A stretch of 64,000 bases of DNA from Polydactylus sextarius (taxonomy: Eukaryota > Chordata > Actinopteri > Polynemidae). The position numbers and the translations under genes were made by a program. The stretch's first letter is position 1. The number at the start of each line of letters is the position of its first letter. Location: NCBI GenBank assembly GCA_016801845.1, contig CM028927.1:18826001-18890000 (forward strand). The letters run 5' to 3'. Below, piece by piece: positions 13,940 to 28,444 of the stretch. The notes beneath the pieces were generated by a model. It ran no database searches. It was not told where the DNA came from and saw nothing but the letters and a program-made list of their open reading frames with translations.

Positions 13940-14165
13940 CCTCTCGTAGCCTGACTAAGTAATCAATGCTGACAGATTGTCAATAAGCCGGTCTGGGCCC
14001 TGCCAATACCTCTCCTACATATCCATTATTCCTCTTAAGGCCGCGGAGGACAAACACAGAAAAGAGTAAAACACGATGCCGTCGATACGCCACCTTGATA
14101 CGATCATCGAGGCAGATCAATGCTCTTGCTTACAGCTCATGAGCTCGGCTCGACCTGCAGCGCTG
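13940..14165. promoter_or_regulatory. candidate conserved non-coding element
   Basis: Microsatellite-free complex sequence: AAGTAATCAATGCTGACAG, GTCAATAAGCCGG, CCATTATTCCTCTTAAGGCC and GCAGATCAATGCTCTTGC. It has no open frame of note. Two ATCAATG cores are separated by about 150 bp. Confidence 0.35.
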
Positions 14166-14457
14166 GAAATCACAGTTAGTGTGAAAATCGGTTTGTGAAT
14201 ATGCTTCTGTTTTCTTTTCTTTCTTTCTCTCCCCCCTTATTCAATATGTTCACCCATGTTCTTATCTTCTTCACAGGCTGGGGATTTTTTTTTTCTACAT
14301 TCTCTTTTATTTCACACATAATTTTATTCCCACTTTGAAGATGTTTTTTCCTCCAGTGTTGATATTTCACACATGTTCTGCATCCGATTTCATCCTGGAT
14401 TGGTTGTAATGGATTTAAGATGTAAAACGCACTGAATTGAGGAGGGGAGGGTGGCGG

Positions 14458-14458
<1 letters not shown>

Positions 14459-14487
<29 letters not shown>
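14459..14487 (+). repeat. (GCA)n triplet repeat
   Basis: About nine perfect CAG/GCA triplets; not inside any supported exon. Confidence 0.9.
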
Positions 14488-14488
<1 letters not shown>

Positions 14489-14664
14489 GGTGGTTGCAAT
14501 ATCGACTTTTTACTGTCATTCCTGCTGTCAGGTCACACACACACATTTATGAACACACTTAGGAGCAAACACACCATAACCTCTGATAGAGCACGACAAC
14601 TGCAGACCGACACTCATATGCAAGATATTCACGTACATGCAAACAAAAGGTAACAAATAGTAGA

Positions 14665-14703
<39 letters not shown>

Positions 14704-15529
14704 CTGGTTGGTTGGTTGGTTGTTGTGCTCACACAGACCCAAACAGCTTAGCTTAGCACAAATGCAACATCAGGGCTTGAGGTAATGCCAATGACATGGA
14801 TGGAGCTTTGCAGCTCATGCAGCCTGCTGAAGTGTGTGTGTGTGTGTGTGTGTGTTGACATGTGTCCCTTGCAGACGTTGGAGGGCGGGTGATGAGAGCC
14901 TTAAACACTGAGCGGATCAGACGCAGCTCTACTGGAAACCATGGAACACGATCAGGAAAGAGTGAGACGTACAGTAGCTGCAAAAAAATGAAATAAATAA
15001 AAAAAAACGCAAAAAATAAGAAGTAAAAGGTTTTTTAAATTCCGTCCTTCATGAGGTTTTTCAGCTGCTGAAATAGTTTGTCACACGGCTTCAGTTATTG
15101 TTACCACATTTAATCAATTCAGCCTTTAAATTTTACTATAAAATAGACATTCAAGTTGAAATCATTTGACCCTTTTCTTTGTTCCCTCACTGTTTATCTG
15201 AACCTCCACCATAATGACTAGAAGTTTAACACAAGTTCTTTAACTAAACTATGACCTAAACCTGAACTAAACCTTTTCAAAGGTTTTCTATTTCTTAAAA
15301 TCTTAATCTTAAAACAACAACACACACAGATCAACTCTGAGATCACACACACAACACAAACCAACATCGTCTAAATCGTCTATTTTTCTCCGTGTTTATT
15401 TTCACTCTCTCGCTCTCACACACACGCAAATACACACACATACCCACACACACACGTGTTCACGCTCGGCCTGCGTGGTGTTCGTGAAGAGAGAGAGAGA
15501 AAGAGAGACAGACACAGGGTGTGTGTGCG

Positions 15530-15645
15530 TGGGCAGATTTAGAAGCGGGGATCAATGAGAAATGTAGAAATCAATGCACTTAGCAGTGGGAAATCAATGG
15601 GGCCTAATCGGGATGCCAATGGCACAAGTCAAAACAATTAAGAAG
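15530..15645. promoter_or_regulatory. candidate conserved element with three ATCAATG motifs
   Basis: ATCAATG at 15551, 15570 and 15593 within 50 bp, the last in GGAAATCAATGGGGCC, followed by CTAATCGGGATGCCAATGGC and ACAATTAAG. ATCAAT/ATTGAT is the core of Onecut and of PBX-type sites. Lies 280 bp from the candidate exon at 15,924. Confidence 0.35.
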
Positions 15646-15923
15646 GAAGAAAAATGTTTAACAACCCTCCCACCCCTCCCACCCAAACCCACCCCACTGC
15701 TTACACAGAGGCTGAGGAGAGAGAGAGAGATGGAAGGAGGGGAGAGGAGGAAAAGAGGAAGAGGCAGAAATAATACGAGAGACGATGTTTGGATCCGTCA
15801 GAACGAAACACAGCTCAGAAACCAACTGGAAAGTTGCAGGTTTGTATCCAGGTCATGAGCTTTTACAACAAGGTTTGAAAGGACACGTTGGACAAAGAAG
15901 AAGAAGAAGGAAGAATAATTTAC

Positions 15924-16022
15924 CTGAGTGACGAAGAGGCTGAGCGGGACCTGCTGGAGACCAGGAGATCACAGCAACGAGGAACTGCAGACTCATCGTC
16001 CAGTTCTTCTTCCTGAAGGATC
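15924..16022 (-). CDS. candidate exon with possible signal peptide
   Basis: A 99-bp segment bounded by acceptor CTCACGTCTCAG and donor GTAAATTATT. From ATG at 15996 it reads MSLQFLVAVISWSPAGPAQ and so on, with an n-region, a hydrophobic core and a small-residue cleavage zone, like a secretory signal, ending in phase 1. A second frame (EEELDDESAVPRCCDLLV) is also open throughout, so the frame is not settled. It could be the start of a gene running left. Confidence 0.3.
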
Positions 16023-16949
16023 CTGAGACGTGAGGAGGAAACAAGGAGCTCGTTATTCATCATCACGAACATATTCTCACAGCCTGCGTTTGTGTAAAGC
16101 TCAAAACATTTTTCTGAGCTCATTAAAAGTCTCACATTCATCAAACAATGGTCTCTGTGTCTTTCCACCTGATCAACTGTGAAGAGTCCAGTCCTTTGTC
16201 TCTCAATATTGTTACATTACTGTGATAGTTTCCATCAGTCCACAGATCAAACCAACAGATCTGCCCCCATCTGTCTCTCTCAGTCTTGTCCACCTTCACT
16301 TGAGACCAGTTTAAGATTCAAATACAACAGCCTGATGTTACAATCACTTTAATTATTATTTTTTTCATTAATCTAATCTCAGAACTCCTCAATAACAAAG
16401 TGAAAACTGAATTTCGGTATTTTATTGTAAACTTATTAAAAAAGAAAAAACACTAATATCACATTTACATAAGTATTCAGACTCTTTACCCTTTGGTACT
16501 TTTACACCTGCTTTCTAAAGCTGCTGTATCTAAACTCTGTGTTTTCTGGTCTGGTGTTGAATTCTGATAATTCACATTAAATTCAAATAAAAACACAATC
16601 TAATTTTCTCCTTTATTTAACTACAGCTGTTTTACCTGTGCAGCTGTGGCCAACAGAGGATGGAGGTTTGTTGTGAGTGTCACTTTAACGAAGTGATGGA
16701 GATGAGAGGATCCAGAGAAGCAACTTTCAACTCATAAAATGTGTCAATAAAAATATTTCTCTGACGGAGACAATACTACAACATGACACAAATACACCCG
16801 ACGGGAACACTACGGAGGAGAGGAGGTGGAGGTGTATCGAGAGGGGAACCATAGAAACACAGAGGGAACTACATGGAGGTACGGCCGGGCTGCGGCTGCT
16901 TTGGTTAGTGTGTGTTAAGAGTGTGTGTGCATTATAGGGAGGTGGTGTT

Positions 16950-17065
16950 GGGGTTGATCTGGGGCCAATCAATAGCAGCAGGCTCTCTTACGACCCCTGA
17001 GTTCCTCCTGGTCTGGCTGGCAGGCTGGAAATCAATGGGCCGGGCCAATAACTCAAGATGCTGTG
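16950..17065. promoter_or_regulatory. candidate conserved element sharing GGAAATCAATGGG
   Basis: GGTTGATCTGGGGCCAATCA, then AATAGCAGCAGG, and GGAAATCAATGGGCC at 17027, nearly identical to the core at 15,589. No open frame supports coding. Confidence 0.35.
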
Positions 17066-17921
17066 TGGATTAGTGAACTGTCAACTAATCAGAGAGTTAC
17101 TGAATCTGACACCGCAGCTATTAACCTATCGATATGACACTTGGCACTGACACACACTCACACACGTGGATACGTATTGATGAACACACACACACGGAAC
17201 CACGTGAGTGTGTGTGAATGCCTGAAGGAGACTCACACGCCTCCACACGTGTGGACGAACGCAGAGAATAAAAAATCAGACAAAAATCCATCATCAATAA
17301 CTAAAAAAACACAAAACAAAACATTGTCACACTTTGACTTTAACTTTCCTCGTTTCACATTTAGGAACAAAACAGCAACATTATATTATGTTTTATGTTT
17401 TAGAAGAATTAAATGTTTATTAATACACACTTTAATGTCTTTAAATGTCTGTGTGTGTGTTTATATAATCGTTGGTTATAGAATATTTATTTTTAAAAAA
17501 GTAGATATAGAATAAAAACATCCATCAATAAATAAAAAACCTGTATTATAATATTATTTGTAATATCTTCTTTTATTATTCTACTATTTTTAAAACCTAT
17601 ATTATTTCTATGTGTTATTAATGACTAAAACAGAGACATGATGTCTAATAAAGAGTCAATAGCAACATCAGAAACAGATAATGTGACACTGTTGAGTTTC
17701 TAAAACAAAGAAACAATAATATAATTAACAGGTTTTTTATATTTTCTGGAGAAAAACAACATTTATTCTCATTTATTCTCATTCTCTGGAATAAAAACCT
17801 TCGTTTAGAGAAACAGACGATGCAGCTTCGACTTCTATTCAGTTGTCACACTTCATTTGAGGATAATTTGAAACAGCCATCGGTCAGTTTTATTACTTGT
17901 ATTATGTGAGCACCGCTGCTT

Positions 17922-17934
17922 TGACCTTTGACCT
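17922..17934 (-). promoter_or_regulatory. DR1 nuclear-receptor site
   Basis: TGACCTTTGACCT, reverse complement AGGTCA-A-AGGTCA, a perfect DR1 consensus (HNF4, PPAR/RXR, COUP-TF class). Function is not demonstrable from sequence. Confidence 0.35.
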
Positions 17935-20505
17935 CCACGTTTCTAATGGCTCTGATAGTTGGTGAAGCAGAAATTTCAGTATTTTTCACCGTCGTGGTCG
18001 ACGATGACCAGAGGTTTTATTTTACTACTTAAATTAGAATTAAAATCAGTTTCTTTATACTGATATTAACAACACATGAAATCTTGCTGCACCTTCTTTT
18101 CTCACCAACAGTTCGAAGAAGCATAAATTTAAGCCCTGAACATTTCTGTCAGCTTAAAAAAGGTGAGTAATCTCTTCATAAAAAGCAGGGTAAGCTGAGT
18201 TTAGGTGGCTTTACGCTGCACTACAGACCTGCTTTTATCCACAATACATATCCAGAGTCCTCGGTGCTTTTTTTAATATGTAGACTCTCTGATCTTTTCA
18301 TATTCTCGTGTTCCTCTAGTGTGGAACCACAGGCTTATACTGTGTCAAGGGTGCTGGTTCATTTTACATTATTCGCCTCCATTCTTCTGTCCTTTTCTAC
18401 TTTTTTTGGGGAGCAAAAGGAGATTATTTTGGGGGGTAATTCCATTGAAACCGCTCTGAAATAACTTGACTTGGCATGTGCCTATACAAGGCTCCACAAA
18501 AGACTCCAGGAACACTATTCAGTAATGGGGTAAAGCAAAGGGAAGAAGCAGGACAAAAAAGCCTGTGTGTGTGTGTGTGTGTGTGTTCAAGAGCAACTGA
18601 AATGAGGGAGAAGAGAGAGAACGAAATCACCTGAGAGAAAATAAGACAGCTAGGGGCTGGAGGAGAAAAAAAAAGGATAAATGAGCAGCAAAGAAACAAG
18701 TGGAAAATAAGCAAGTATTGAGACAAGAAGCAAAGACGATGAAGTGTTAAGACGATTAAATCCTTTTAGAAACATGACAACGTGAGAAAAACTCATCTTT
18801 ATAATTCATTTGTCTATTTATTGATCATTTTAGGTTGTGGTTTGAGTAAATTATCAGCAGATTCTGGTGGGGTTTTTTTAAATACAGATATGATGTAGGA
18901 GAATTGGAGGAAATAATAAAATAGAAAATAGAAAAGAAAAGAAAAGAAACAAAGCGGTGATGTGTGTGTGTTGGGTGGGGACACACTGGTCCACTCTGCT
19001 GTCTAATGATAAGAGCTGCACACAGACAGAGAGTGACCAGGGCTAAAAGAAAGAGAAATGGAGGCAGGTTACAGCATTATAGCCGTCAAGAGAAAGGGTG
19101 AGTGTGTGAGTGTGTGTGTGTGCGTGGGTGGGGAAGGAAGGAGGGGTGAGGTTCATGGGCCTCCCACACACACACACTCCGGATTAGGAAACATATGCAG
19201 TGGAGCAGCGAGGGATTAGAGGGTGAACGAGAGCTGGAAGAAGGAAAAGAATGTTTTTTGGGGAGGAGAGGAGGGGCGACGGGGAGGGATGGAAACACAA
19301 GTGCTCGGCCAGGCGTATTTCCACACCGCTTTCATCCTCCATCCCCTCCTCTGCCTTCCTCCTCCTCCTCCTCCCAACTACTCACCTTCATCTTTGAACC
19401 TCGGGGATGACGAGATTGGTGTGCAAGGACTCTGAGTGAAACATGGGAGGAGGCTGCTTCCTGACACCGTCCTTTGGTTGTAGTTCTGTGCTGCAACAGT
19501 AAAAAATGGTGAAACGTGAGAACATAATTCCTTTTTTTTTTTTTTTTAAGTTTAAAAACACAGACACTGTTGATCTAAAGAGTTTTAAATCACAGAAAAC
19601 CAACAACTAGACGTAGAACAGACTAAATAAAACATGAGTTAAAATCAACAACTCAGCACTTTGTGACCTGATGAATCAAACCGAGGAATCTTTGAGTTGT
19701 TTTGTGTTTTCTGTTGATAAAAAGCAAATAATTAAAAAGCAAAGCATTGTGGGATTGTCAGAAGAAAGTACAGGTAACAAATCATGTCCATGAGAGTGTT
19801 TAACTTTAAAACATTTAACTCAGCAGCTTAAATATGCAACAGTGTGACTCAAACTGAGGATAATTAAAATATGTCACTTTAATTGTATAAATTCAGATTA
19901 TATTCACAGTAAAGATGTTTAGTCTAATCACTGCAACAACTTCACCAGGTTATCAGATTAAAGTCTGACTAAAAATTTATATAATATAATTTTTCATGAA
20001 CATGAACAAAATGACTTGAAACTCTCTGTGCACCGACTGAACCATAATGTAAAATAAAGAAACTTTATTTTGGGGAAAAATTAAAATAAAACACAAACTG
20101 CACTGATTTAAATACAAATTGTTTTTTTTCCTGGTGGTTTTACCAGACCAGATTATGATTATTGACCTTTAAATAATCTATAACTCAATTATTATTATTG
20201 ATAAGAGAAAGATTCAACATAGTAAATTATCTACATCTATAAGAATATTTGAAGAAAATTATCTGTAGTAATTACTGAGGATATTCATCTTCTTTGGCTG
20301 TGACAAATTTAAATTTCAACACTTTTATTATCTCAGTATAATGACGATAAACTTTTATAAGAAAATATCTGACGTGTGAGTAAAAGAACTTGTTACAACG
20401 TGTGTGAGGACGCTGACGTGAGCGTTGGTCGTCAGCAGCAGCAGGATGTTGATGTTGTGTGTTTTAAGCCTGACTGTGTATTTCTCTGTGACCTGATGTG
20501 TGTTT

Positions 20506-20540
20506 GGTGGTGGTGGTGGTGGTGGTGGTGGTGGTGGTGG
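20506..20540 (+). repeat. (GGT)n triplet repeat
   Basis: About eleven GGT triplets grading into a G-rich run; explains the poly-Gly, poly-Trp and poly-His frames in this place. Confidence 0.9.
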
Positions 20541-21159
20541 AGGGGGGTGGGGGGGTCACGAGTCAAGGTCAGGTGATAATTCGACTGAAAGCCGCAGAGA
20601 GATGAAGGGATATAGGAAGAGTGGAGCAGGAGGAGGAAAAGTAAAGAGGAATGAAACGATACTGAAGCGATGTGAAAGAGGAAGAGGAGGCCGACCACTG
20701 ACGAAGAGGAAAACTTGTAACCACGACGATCCACCAATCTGTCATTGTTCTCCTTCAGCCAGTTTCTTTCATCTCAGCTTTTGTTTGGTCTTGAAATTCT
20801 TCTCTTTTTCTCATTTCATCCACTTTTTTTTTGTGTGTCTCTTTCACATCTTTCACTTTAACTTTCAGTTGTTTGGAAAAAAACAGTTTTATAAAAACAC
20901 GATATAAGATCACTTTTTTTTTTTTTCTATATAAAAAATCATTTTCTTGTGGTAAAAATCTTAAAATCCTTCCACCTGCCATCTTCTATCCTTCACTGCT
21001 GACACACACACACAGACACACACACCGATTTTTATATTAAACTATTGATATATTATTTCACTTGTGCTTTTCACCTCATTGTCCACCACATTTCTCCTTC
21101 TGTCTACACACACACACACACACACACAGGAGACATAAACACACACTCCTGGCCCAGAA

Positions 21160-21215
21160 AGGTCAACCTTTGGTGGATGAGGTCAGGCGTCTGGGATGAA
21201 GTTGACCTTTGACCT
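21160..21215. promoter_or_regulatory. cluster of four nuclear-receptor half-sites including a DR1
   Basis: AGGTCA at 21160 and 21180, then TGACCTTTGACCT at 21203-21215 (perfect DR1 on the minus strand), all within 56 bp of repeat-free sequence. Confidence 0.35.
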
Positions 21216-23351
21216 GGAGGGCACGATCGCCTGCTTACATCCTAACCAGCTGGACAACGAGCAGCCGTCCGACCATCCACTGTCTGTTTAGTGAGTGTGT
21301 GTGTAGCGTGTGGTCACATGTGAGCATGTGTATACATCTAATTTAGCTGTTTTTTAGTTTGTGTGTTTCATTGATAAATAATGTCTGTGAATGAATGTGT
21401 TTGACAATATGAGTGTGTGTGTGTGTGAGAAATAAGATTTACCCGCTCAGTTTCAAAGCGACGGGGGTCGCGCTGCTTGTTACCTCCGTCGAATAACAAA
21501 ACAGCATTGATCAGGCTGAGGTCATCCATCGACGAGTCCCGTCTTTTAGTCTTTTCCTGCGAAAGCTCATCACTTCCCGTCTCCTTCCTTATTGGAGGTT
21601 AATATCTCATTAACGACTATTATCTCCACACCAGTCACCACAGCAACAGTCGTCGGGACAATTCCCCCGTAGCCACTGCATCCTGTGGATCAGACAGGCA
21701 ATGACCAGATTATTGGAAATCAATTCAGGGGAGTTACTGTTTCCCTGACCTCCCAAGCTTCATTTCCACTATTTACTGAGGAACGCTGGTCAAATGTCGA
21801 CTATTGTGCAGTTTACACAGACGTCAATACGAGTACTGACGACAGTCGATATGCAGTGGGTGTTATGATTGTGGTTAATCATGTCGAGTTTCATAAATCA
21901 GACGTTAGCTGGAAGCCATTTGATGTCAGAAAAAAAGAATAATAATAATAAAAAAAAGCTACAGGAATTGAAAAGAATTTGATGTTTGAGGTTATTGTGT
22001 CATTTTTCCTTTTGATGATTTCAACATTTTAAAAACCCATTTTTTTTAATACTGTAAAATGTCAAACATAAATTAAAAATACACCTCCAGATGTTATCAG
22101 TTAATTTGGAATTAATTCATGTGAGACTTGTGAGTTTCACAGAGATGACAGTGAAGCACGGAGGGCAGGACCAGCTCCATGTGTCAGGGGCTTTTCTTCC
22201 TTATCAGCCACTCGACAGTCCTGATCCTTATTTTCCACGGAGCAATGGAGGCAATATTATTTAACAGCCTTCACTTTGAGCTTGGCTACACAACTAACAC
22301 AACTTTACCGACGCTGCGTTTACACAACTCTTACACAAATACCTACGTATCTCTTGTTATTTGATATAAATGCCTTAAAAGGTGAAAAAAGTTTGCTCAT
22401 TTGCCATCTAACTTAGTTTATACACATTTAAAATACAGAAATGTAACAATCTGATTAGTTCTTATTATATAAATGTTTTTTGTTTGTTTGTTTTTACAAG
22501 TAACTTAATAGCAGCAGGAAATATTACACAATAACATTTGTTTCAGTTAGTTAGCAAATATTAAATTAACTAAAATGCAGTTTGCTAGATATCTATATGT
22601 TTCTATATGTTTGCTAGCTAGCTATATGTTAGCTGTTTGGTTGATTAGCATGTCAGTTAGCTTCACAATGACAGTGCAACATCTTTTCAACAATAATCCA
22701 ATTTATCTGTGACTTAAATAAGTTTTAAAGAACCTAAAGGTCATTTACTTTAATATGATAGAAGCTGAAGGTTAATTTCAGGTTATTTGTCAGGTGTTAT
22801 CCAGCTAACTGAAACACACAGCTAAGCTAGCAAACAGTAACTTTAGTGAGTTTGTTTGAGGTCGTTAAAAAAACGTCGCCTAAATACAAACTACTCTTCT
22901 GTTTCTACACCGTGTGTTTATATAGGTCGATAACAAAGTAGATATTGGAGCAGAAGTGCTTTTAACTCACGTATTTATGGTTAATTTTCACTTTCTTGTG
23001 ACACTTTAACCGTTAGCATTTTGTCAACGGTTTAGAACTTTCAAACCGTCTCGTGACGTCTGAGGGTTCTAGAACGTCCAGGGCCGCAACACTAACGAAC
23101 AGGCGGAAGGATCCGGTTAGATTAATAGGCATTAAATAGATAGAAAAAAAAAACAAAAAGTAGATCTTAATGTTTGGATATTAAGGTGCAGATGTGTTTA
23201 CAGTTTCCATCGCCTCAGCTACGCGCTGCTGGAGGAGACGCGGTGAGTTATCACCGGGCCTACAGGCTACTTACCCGTAATTAAAAACGAGCCGGGCGCT
23301 CCCGGTGTTCGCAGCAGTCTGATGAGTTGCAGTAATGGCAGAGTGGCCGGC

Positions 23352-23376
23352 TGACCTTTGACCCGCAGGGAGGTCA
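23352..23376. promoter_or_regulatory. DR1 plus third half-site
   Basis: TGACCTTTGACCC (minus-strand GGGTCA-A-AGGTCA) followed by AGGTCA at 23371, in a GC-rich island (about 23,200-23,430) next to a long GT array. Confidence 0.35.
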
Positions 23377-23447
23377 CGGTGGCGGGGTCTGGCTCGCGGG
23401 GACCTCGTGACAGACGCTCCCCCTCAAATTGATGAAAAAGGCAATAA

Positions 23448-23504
<57 letters not shown>

Positions 23505-25138
23505 AAATAAAACAAGCAGAGCAGCTTCAGTGACAAAGATCATGTTTGGTTTTTGTGTAACTGTTTCATGTAGAATAAATTTATCTACTCACTGTTATTC
23601 CTGTAAATTAAAACATTTAATCATCTTCTTTTGTTTTTTTTAAAACAACATTTAAAAAATAGTTTTTGCTCCTTTCATGTTCACATTTAGCACAATAACC
23701 AGTTCAGATTATAATCCGACCATAAAACGATGATAATTTGGGACAAACAGACACAAACTATGAAGTGACTCCTCCAAGAAACAATAAACACGCGGTTAAT
23801 TATTCATCAGTTCAAATCAAAGTCAAACTGTCGCTTTCTGATGGAAAATCGATCGATGATAAATTGATGAAATCATCTTTAAAACTTTATTGATAAAACA
23901 ACAACAAAATCATTCCTGTGGAGCTGATGGTTATTATTTAAATACATTTTCATTTATGCAAAAAACAAAAAATATGAATAAAATAAATAAGAATAAACAT
24001 AAATATAAAATACGAGTGAAGCTGACTTCATTTGTCTCTTTTAAACCGCTATAATTTGATATTTCGTTTCGGTAATTTATTCATACGTTTAATTTCGTTT
24101 ACTTTCACTTTTCTCCTTTTAATAAAAACATTTTATTTCCCAGATTTTGAATATTTCTTTCTGACAAATAAAAAAACGTGTTTCTTTTGCCTCCAGCGCG
24201 TCGCCAACAGGCCATTTACATCCGATGCATAAATCAAAAAACTTCACTAAAATAAACACAAACATGCGCAAACTGAAGAGAATCTGTCGTAGAGATGATG
24301 TTTAGTATTTATTATAAATAAATGTGGTGAAAAAGTAGCGATTTTCCTACAAACTGAAGCTTATTTGCATATAAACAAAAATATTTAAATCCGCAGAAAA
24401 AAGACGAAGCTTCGTGTAAATTGTGTCAATGAGACAAAAACAGTTTAGATTTTAATAATAAAAACGAAAAACAATCAAATATTCAAATGAACAACTTCAA
24501 CAAACTGTTGAGAATTTAAATCAGATTAAATAGAATAAAAATAAAATCAGCATCAGTGGTTTGATTTCATCGCCAGAGACGATGTTTCTGCTCTGAACTG
24601 TCATTAAAAACAGTCGTTTATCACCTTTAATTAAATCTGAATATTATGATTTGATTCTAAAACATCAGATCAACAAGAAACATTAAAAAACAACCTGCTG
24701 CTGTTTTCTGCTGCGTCACGACTTTGATCTGGTTTTATTGTTTTAACGATGAAATGAAAGATAATTAGAATATTATATATTATGTTATATTTATTTTAAC
24801 TTTTATTCTTTTACAAACTGAAACAGGTGAAAGACAGTTTTGTTGGAAAGACGCAGAATAAAACCGGAAGTAAAATGTAACATTAAATAAACATAGAATT
24901 TATTCTGTTATGACGTAAAACGTCGAAATATATATTTTTAAAATTTTATTTTAAATCAGTTTGAATTTAAAATTTGAGGCTAAAAGTGAAGGAAGTGTTT
25001 GGATGGACTGAACAATTTATTGATGAGGAATTATAGATGATAGATTATATATCATAGGGATCAATGGCTCATAAAAGACACGTGTCCTGTTTCCTTTTTC
25101 CACGCGGGGTTAAGATGGACGGAGGATTTTTTGGGACC

Positions 25139-25264
<126 letters not shown>

Positions 25265-26828
25265 TGGATTTCCATTAATTTACCTGCAGCCTCGTTGAGT
25301 TTTCAGGGACGTGTCACTGGTGGATGTTTTGTCTGTGAAGATCAGAGAGAAGAAGCTTTTTTTTTTTACTTGACGTCACTTTCTGTCAAGTGTTTGCACG
25401 TGAGTGCGCGCGTGTTATAAAGAGATAAGGAAAAGGTGGATCATAAAAACAGCTGATATGAAGCTGGAAACAGCTCATAGGACATGAAGTGTGCTCTGGT
25501 CCGACAGGATGTCTCTTCCTCCTCTTAATTGATTTCTCATAATTAACTCAGTGTGTTCATCGATTTCTGTGCGACCTCCCAACACAACCTCGAGACTGGC
25601 AACCTCATTATTTCCACGTTAACCCGAATAATCCCGAATAAATACGGAGCAGGTTCAATAACAATCAAGGCTGAGAAGCAGCAGAGTCACGACGAAGCTG
25701 ATGTGAAAAAAAACCCCAACTTGTTCAAATGTTTTAACAAAATAAAATCAGTGTCACATCATCTGAAAAAACCCAATCAGGTTCACAATCATTTAACCAT
25801 TTAACCAATTGACCTAATTCAACCAATTTAAGCCAATTAAAAGGCCTGCTGGGCGCATCAGTCACTCTGAGTCTGGGCAGTGTGTGAAATGTCAGACTGT
25901 AGCATCTCTCTGGCAGGTTCAGTGGCTTTGTAAGAGGAGGAGGAGGAGGTCAAACAAGCCTGCAGGCCACTCAACTCCCTCCTCCTCCTTCCTTCTTCCT
26001 CAGGTTCCTCCTGCCTGGAAAAAATGTTCTGTCTTCGTTTCAGGTTTGGACATTTAAACTAAATCACAACAGGGAGAATATGTACAGCAGCTCCCGATAG
26101 AACAGAACAAAACAAAACAGTTTAATAAAATAGAATTTAAAAAAGTAGAAGAGAACATGAACCAGAGGACGAACAGAACAGAACAGAACGATCAGGGGGG
26201 AAAACTTGACATAAATAGACCAAAGCTGTAACTGAAGAGGAGATAATAGAGTGGAGTAGAATAGAAGAGGGAGGGGGGACAGGAAGGACAGAAAACAGAA
26301 AGAGAGTGAGTGTGTAAAAGGAGGGAGGTGATGGTGTTGGTCACGGGGGGTTAAAGGAAGGAGGCGTCTAAAGCTTGTGAATTAAACGCTGTGAGGCCCT
26401 GTGTCCTCGGCACGTGCACCGGGCCTCAAGAATAAAAGCAGCTCTGGCCCATCTGGCTTTTTAGAGGCAGAAAGAAAAGGGAGAGAGGGAGGGCGGGAGA
26501 CATAGGAAGAGAGCAGGTGAGAGAGAATAACAGAGAGACAGAGAGAGAGAGAGAGTGGCTTTACCACAGCCAGGTGTTTAGGGCGCTTGATTCCCTCTGG
26601 GGGTCAGCAGTAGTAAAATAAAAAAGAAGAAAAAACAGGCGCTCATTGTAATGAGAGGTGCTTTTTACTGAATGTGAAGCTCTGAAAGGGTTGAGGTGAA
26701 CGTCAGAGCCAGAAGACGAGGAAGAGAAAACACACACGAGAAAAGAAAAGGAAGAACTGAGGCCAAAGAGGCAGACGAGGTGGAGAAAAGTGAGAGAGTG
26801 TCCAGAAATCAGTCTTATTAAGTTATAA

Positions 26829-26865
<37 letters not shown>

Positions 26866-27107
26866 AGAAATAGCATCAATAAAACACGCTCACTTTAGTC
26901 TATACATGTCCTTCACAAGATTTTTCTATACCTTCACAGCCTCATTCTGTCTCTCTCTCTCACACATTCACACACACACACACACACACACACTCACTCC
27001 TTACTGCTCCTGCACTCAGCATCTTAGCTGTTTCCATGGTGACGGAGTTGAGACTGCAACCAGAAGAAGAAGAAGAAAAGAGGAGGGTGAGGGGGTGGGG
27101 GGCACGT

Positions 27108-27111
27108 GTGT

Positions 27112-27198
<87 letters not shown>
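27108..27198 (+). repeat. interrupted (TG)n array
   Basis: About 90 bp of TG with GAG interruptions near 27116 and 27153. Confidence 0.9.
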
Positions 27199-27201
<3 letters not shown>

Positions 27202-28444
27202 AGCAGGTGATGAAGCTCAGCTCAGTTCAGCTCGTGGCTTCACTTCTTCAGCATCTGGGAAAGTGATTTCTCTCCGATCTAATAAAAGTTATATTAAGGT
27301 CACAGAAGAAGACAAAAAAATAAAAAAATAGAATAAAAACATTGTAACCATCATTAAAGAAGAAAACAGAACTCAGTGACTGAAAATAAAACAAACCAGA
27401 CAAGTTTAAGTGTGAAGAGTAAAGTGAAAAAACACAACAACGTGGCCGACGTCAAAGTTTTACTAAACGACATTTCTCTGAGGATAAAACTCACTAATGA
27501 TTTATCTGTTACACGTCCACCAGGAGGCAGCGGAGAGACAACAGGAAACCTAATCTGAGGGCCGCAGCCTTTAAAGGACCTGAACTACAAAGTGAGTCCA
27601 ACAGACCCAGGATCTCTTCCAGTTCTCTGGCTTCACTAACTAACAGTCTCAGTCTCTCTCAGCTCCTGTGAAGCTCGACTTGATTAGTCAACCCAGGTTT
27701 TTCTAATCTAGACGTGAACGTGTTCACATAAAAGAGGCGGCGTCTGCAGCAGACGTCCAATCACAAACATGGAAAGAGAACCAGTAGCAGAGCGGTGACA
27801 CAGCCGAAGAGCAGATGATGATTTTACAACAATATGAGGAATGAGGAATATCGGCCGATGATCCAGGAAAAAAGCAACACGGTGGCAGCTGCTAAAAACT
27901 GAAGAGACAGTTGGTAAAAGATCACTGAAGATCACTGATTGTTCACAGCCCCACAAAGCACAAGTAGATGTTACTAATTAAATTAAAATCTAATCAATGA
28001 ACTGCTGAAATCTAGTCTGTTCTCATGGTGAATAGTCTGATACAACTTTAACCTTCATGTTCAGCTGCAACCATAGCGACACAAAATGAATTTGGGAGAA
28101 AATAAAAACTAAATATAATAATATGATTCAAAGTGTCAGTAGGTGAACTTTCATATCTTATTAGTCCAAGTCCATTTTTAGTGTCAGTCAGTCTCTGGTT
28201 TAGGACGACAAGCTCAGTTAATGAAGGTGACAGGTGTGTCGTCGGACCCTGGCAGCTCCAAACAGGAGCATTTGTACAATGTGTCATTAATAAAATCCAG
28301 TTATTTAATATCCTAGTTAATTATTGTAGGAGTCAATAAGCAGCAGTGCTACTGTCTGAGGGACAGTCAGCTCCACTGTGTCACTGGCAACGTGCGGTTT
28401 GAGGAGATCACAGATATTTAAGTGACGCTCCAATAAATAATCTT

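Noticed and set aside
20500..20907. 135-codon frame beginning with poly-Gly
   Set aside because: GGT repeat followed by G-rich and A-rich tracts; no conserved features.
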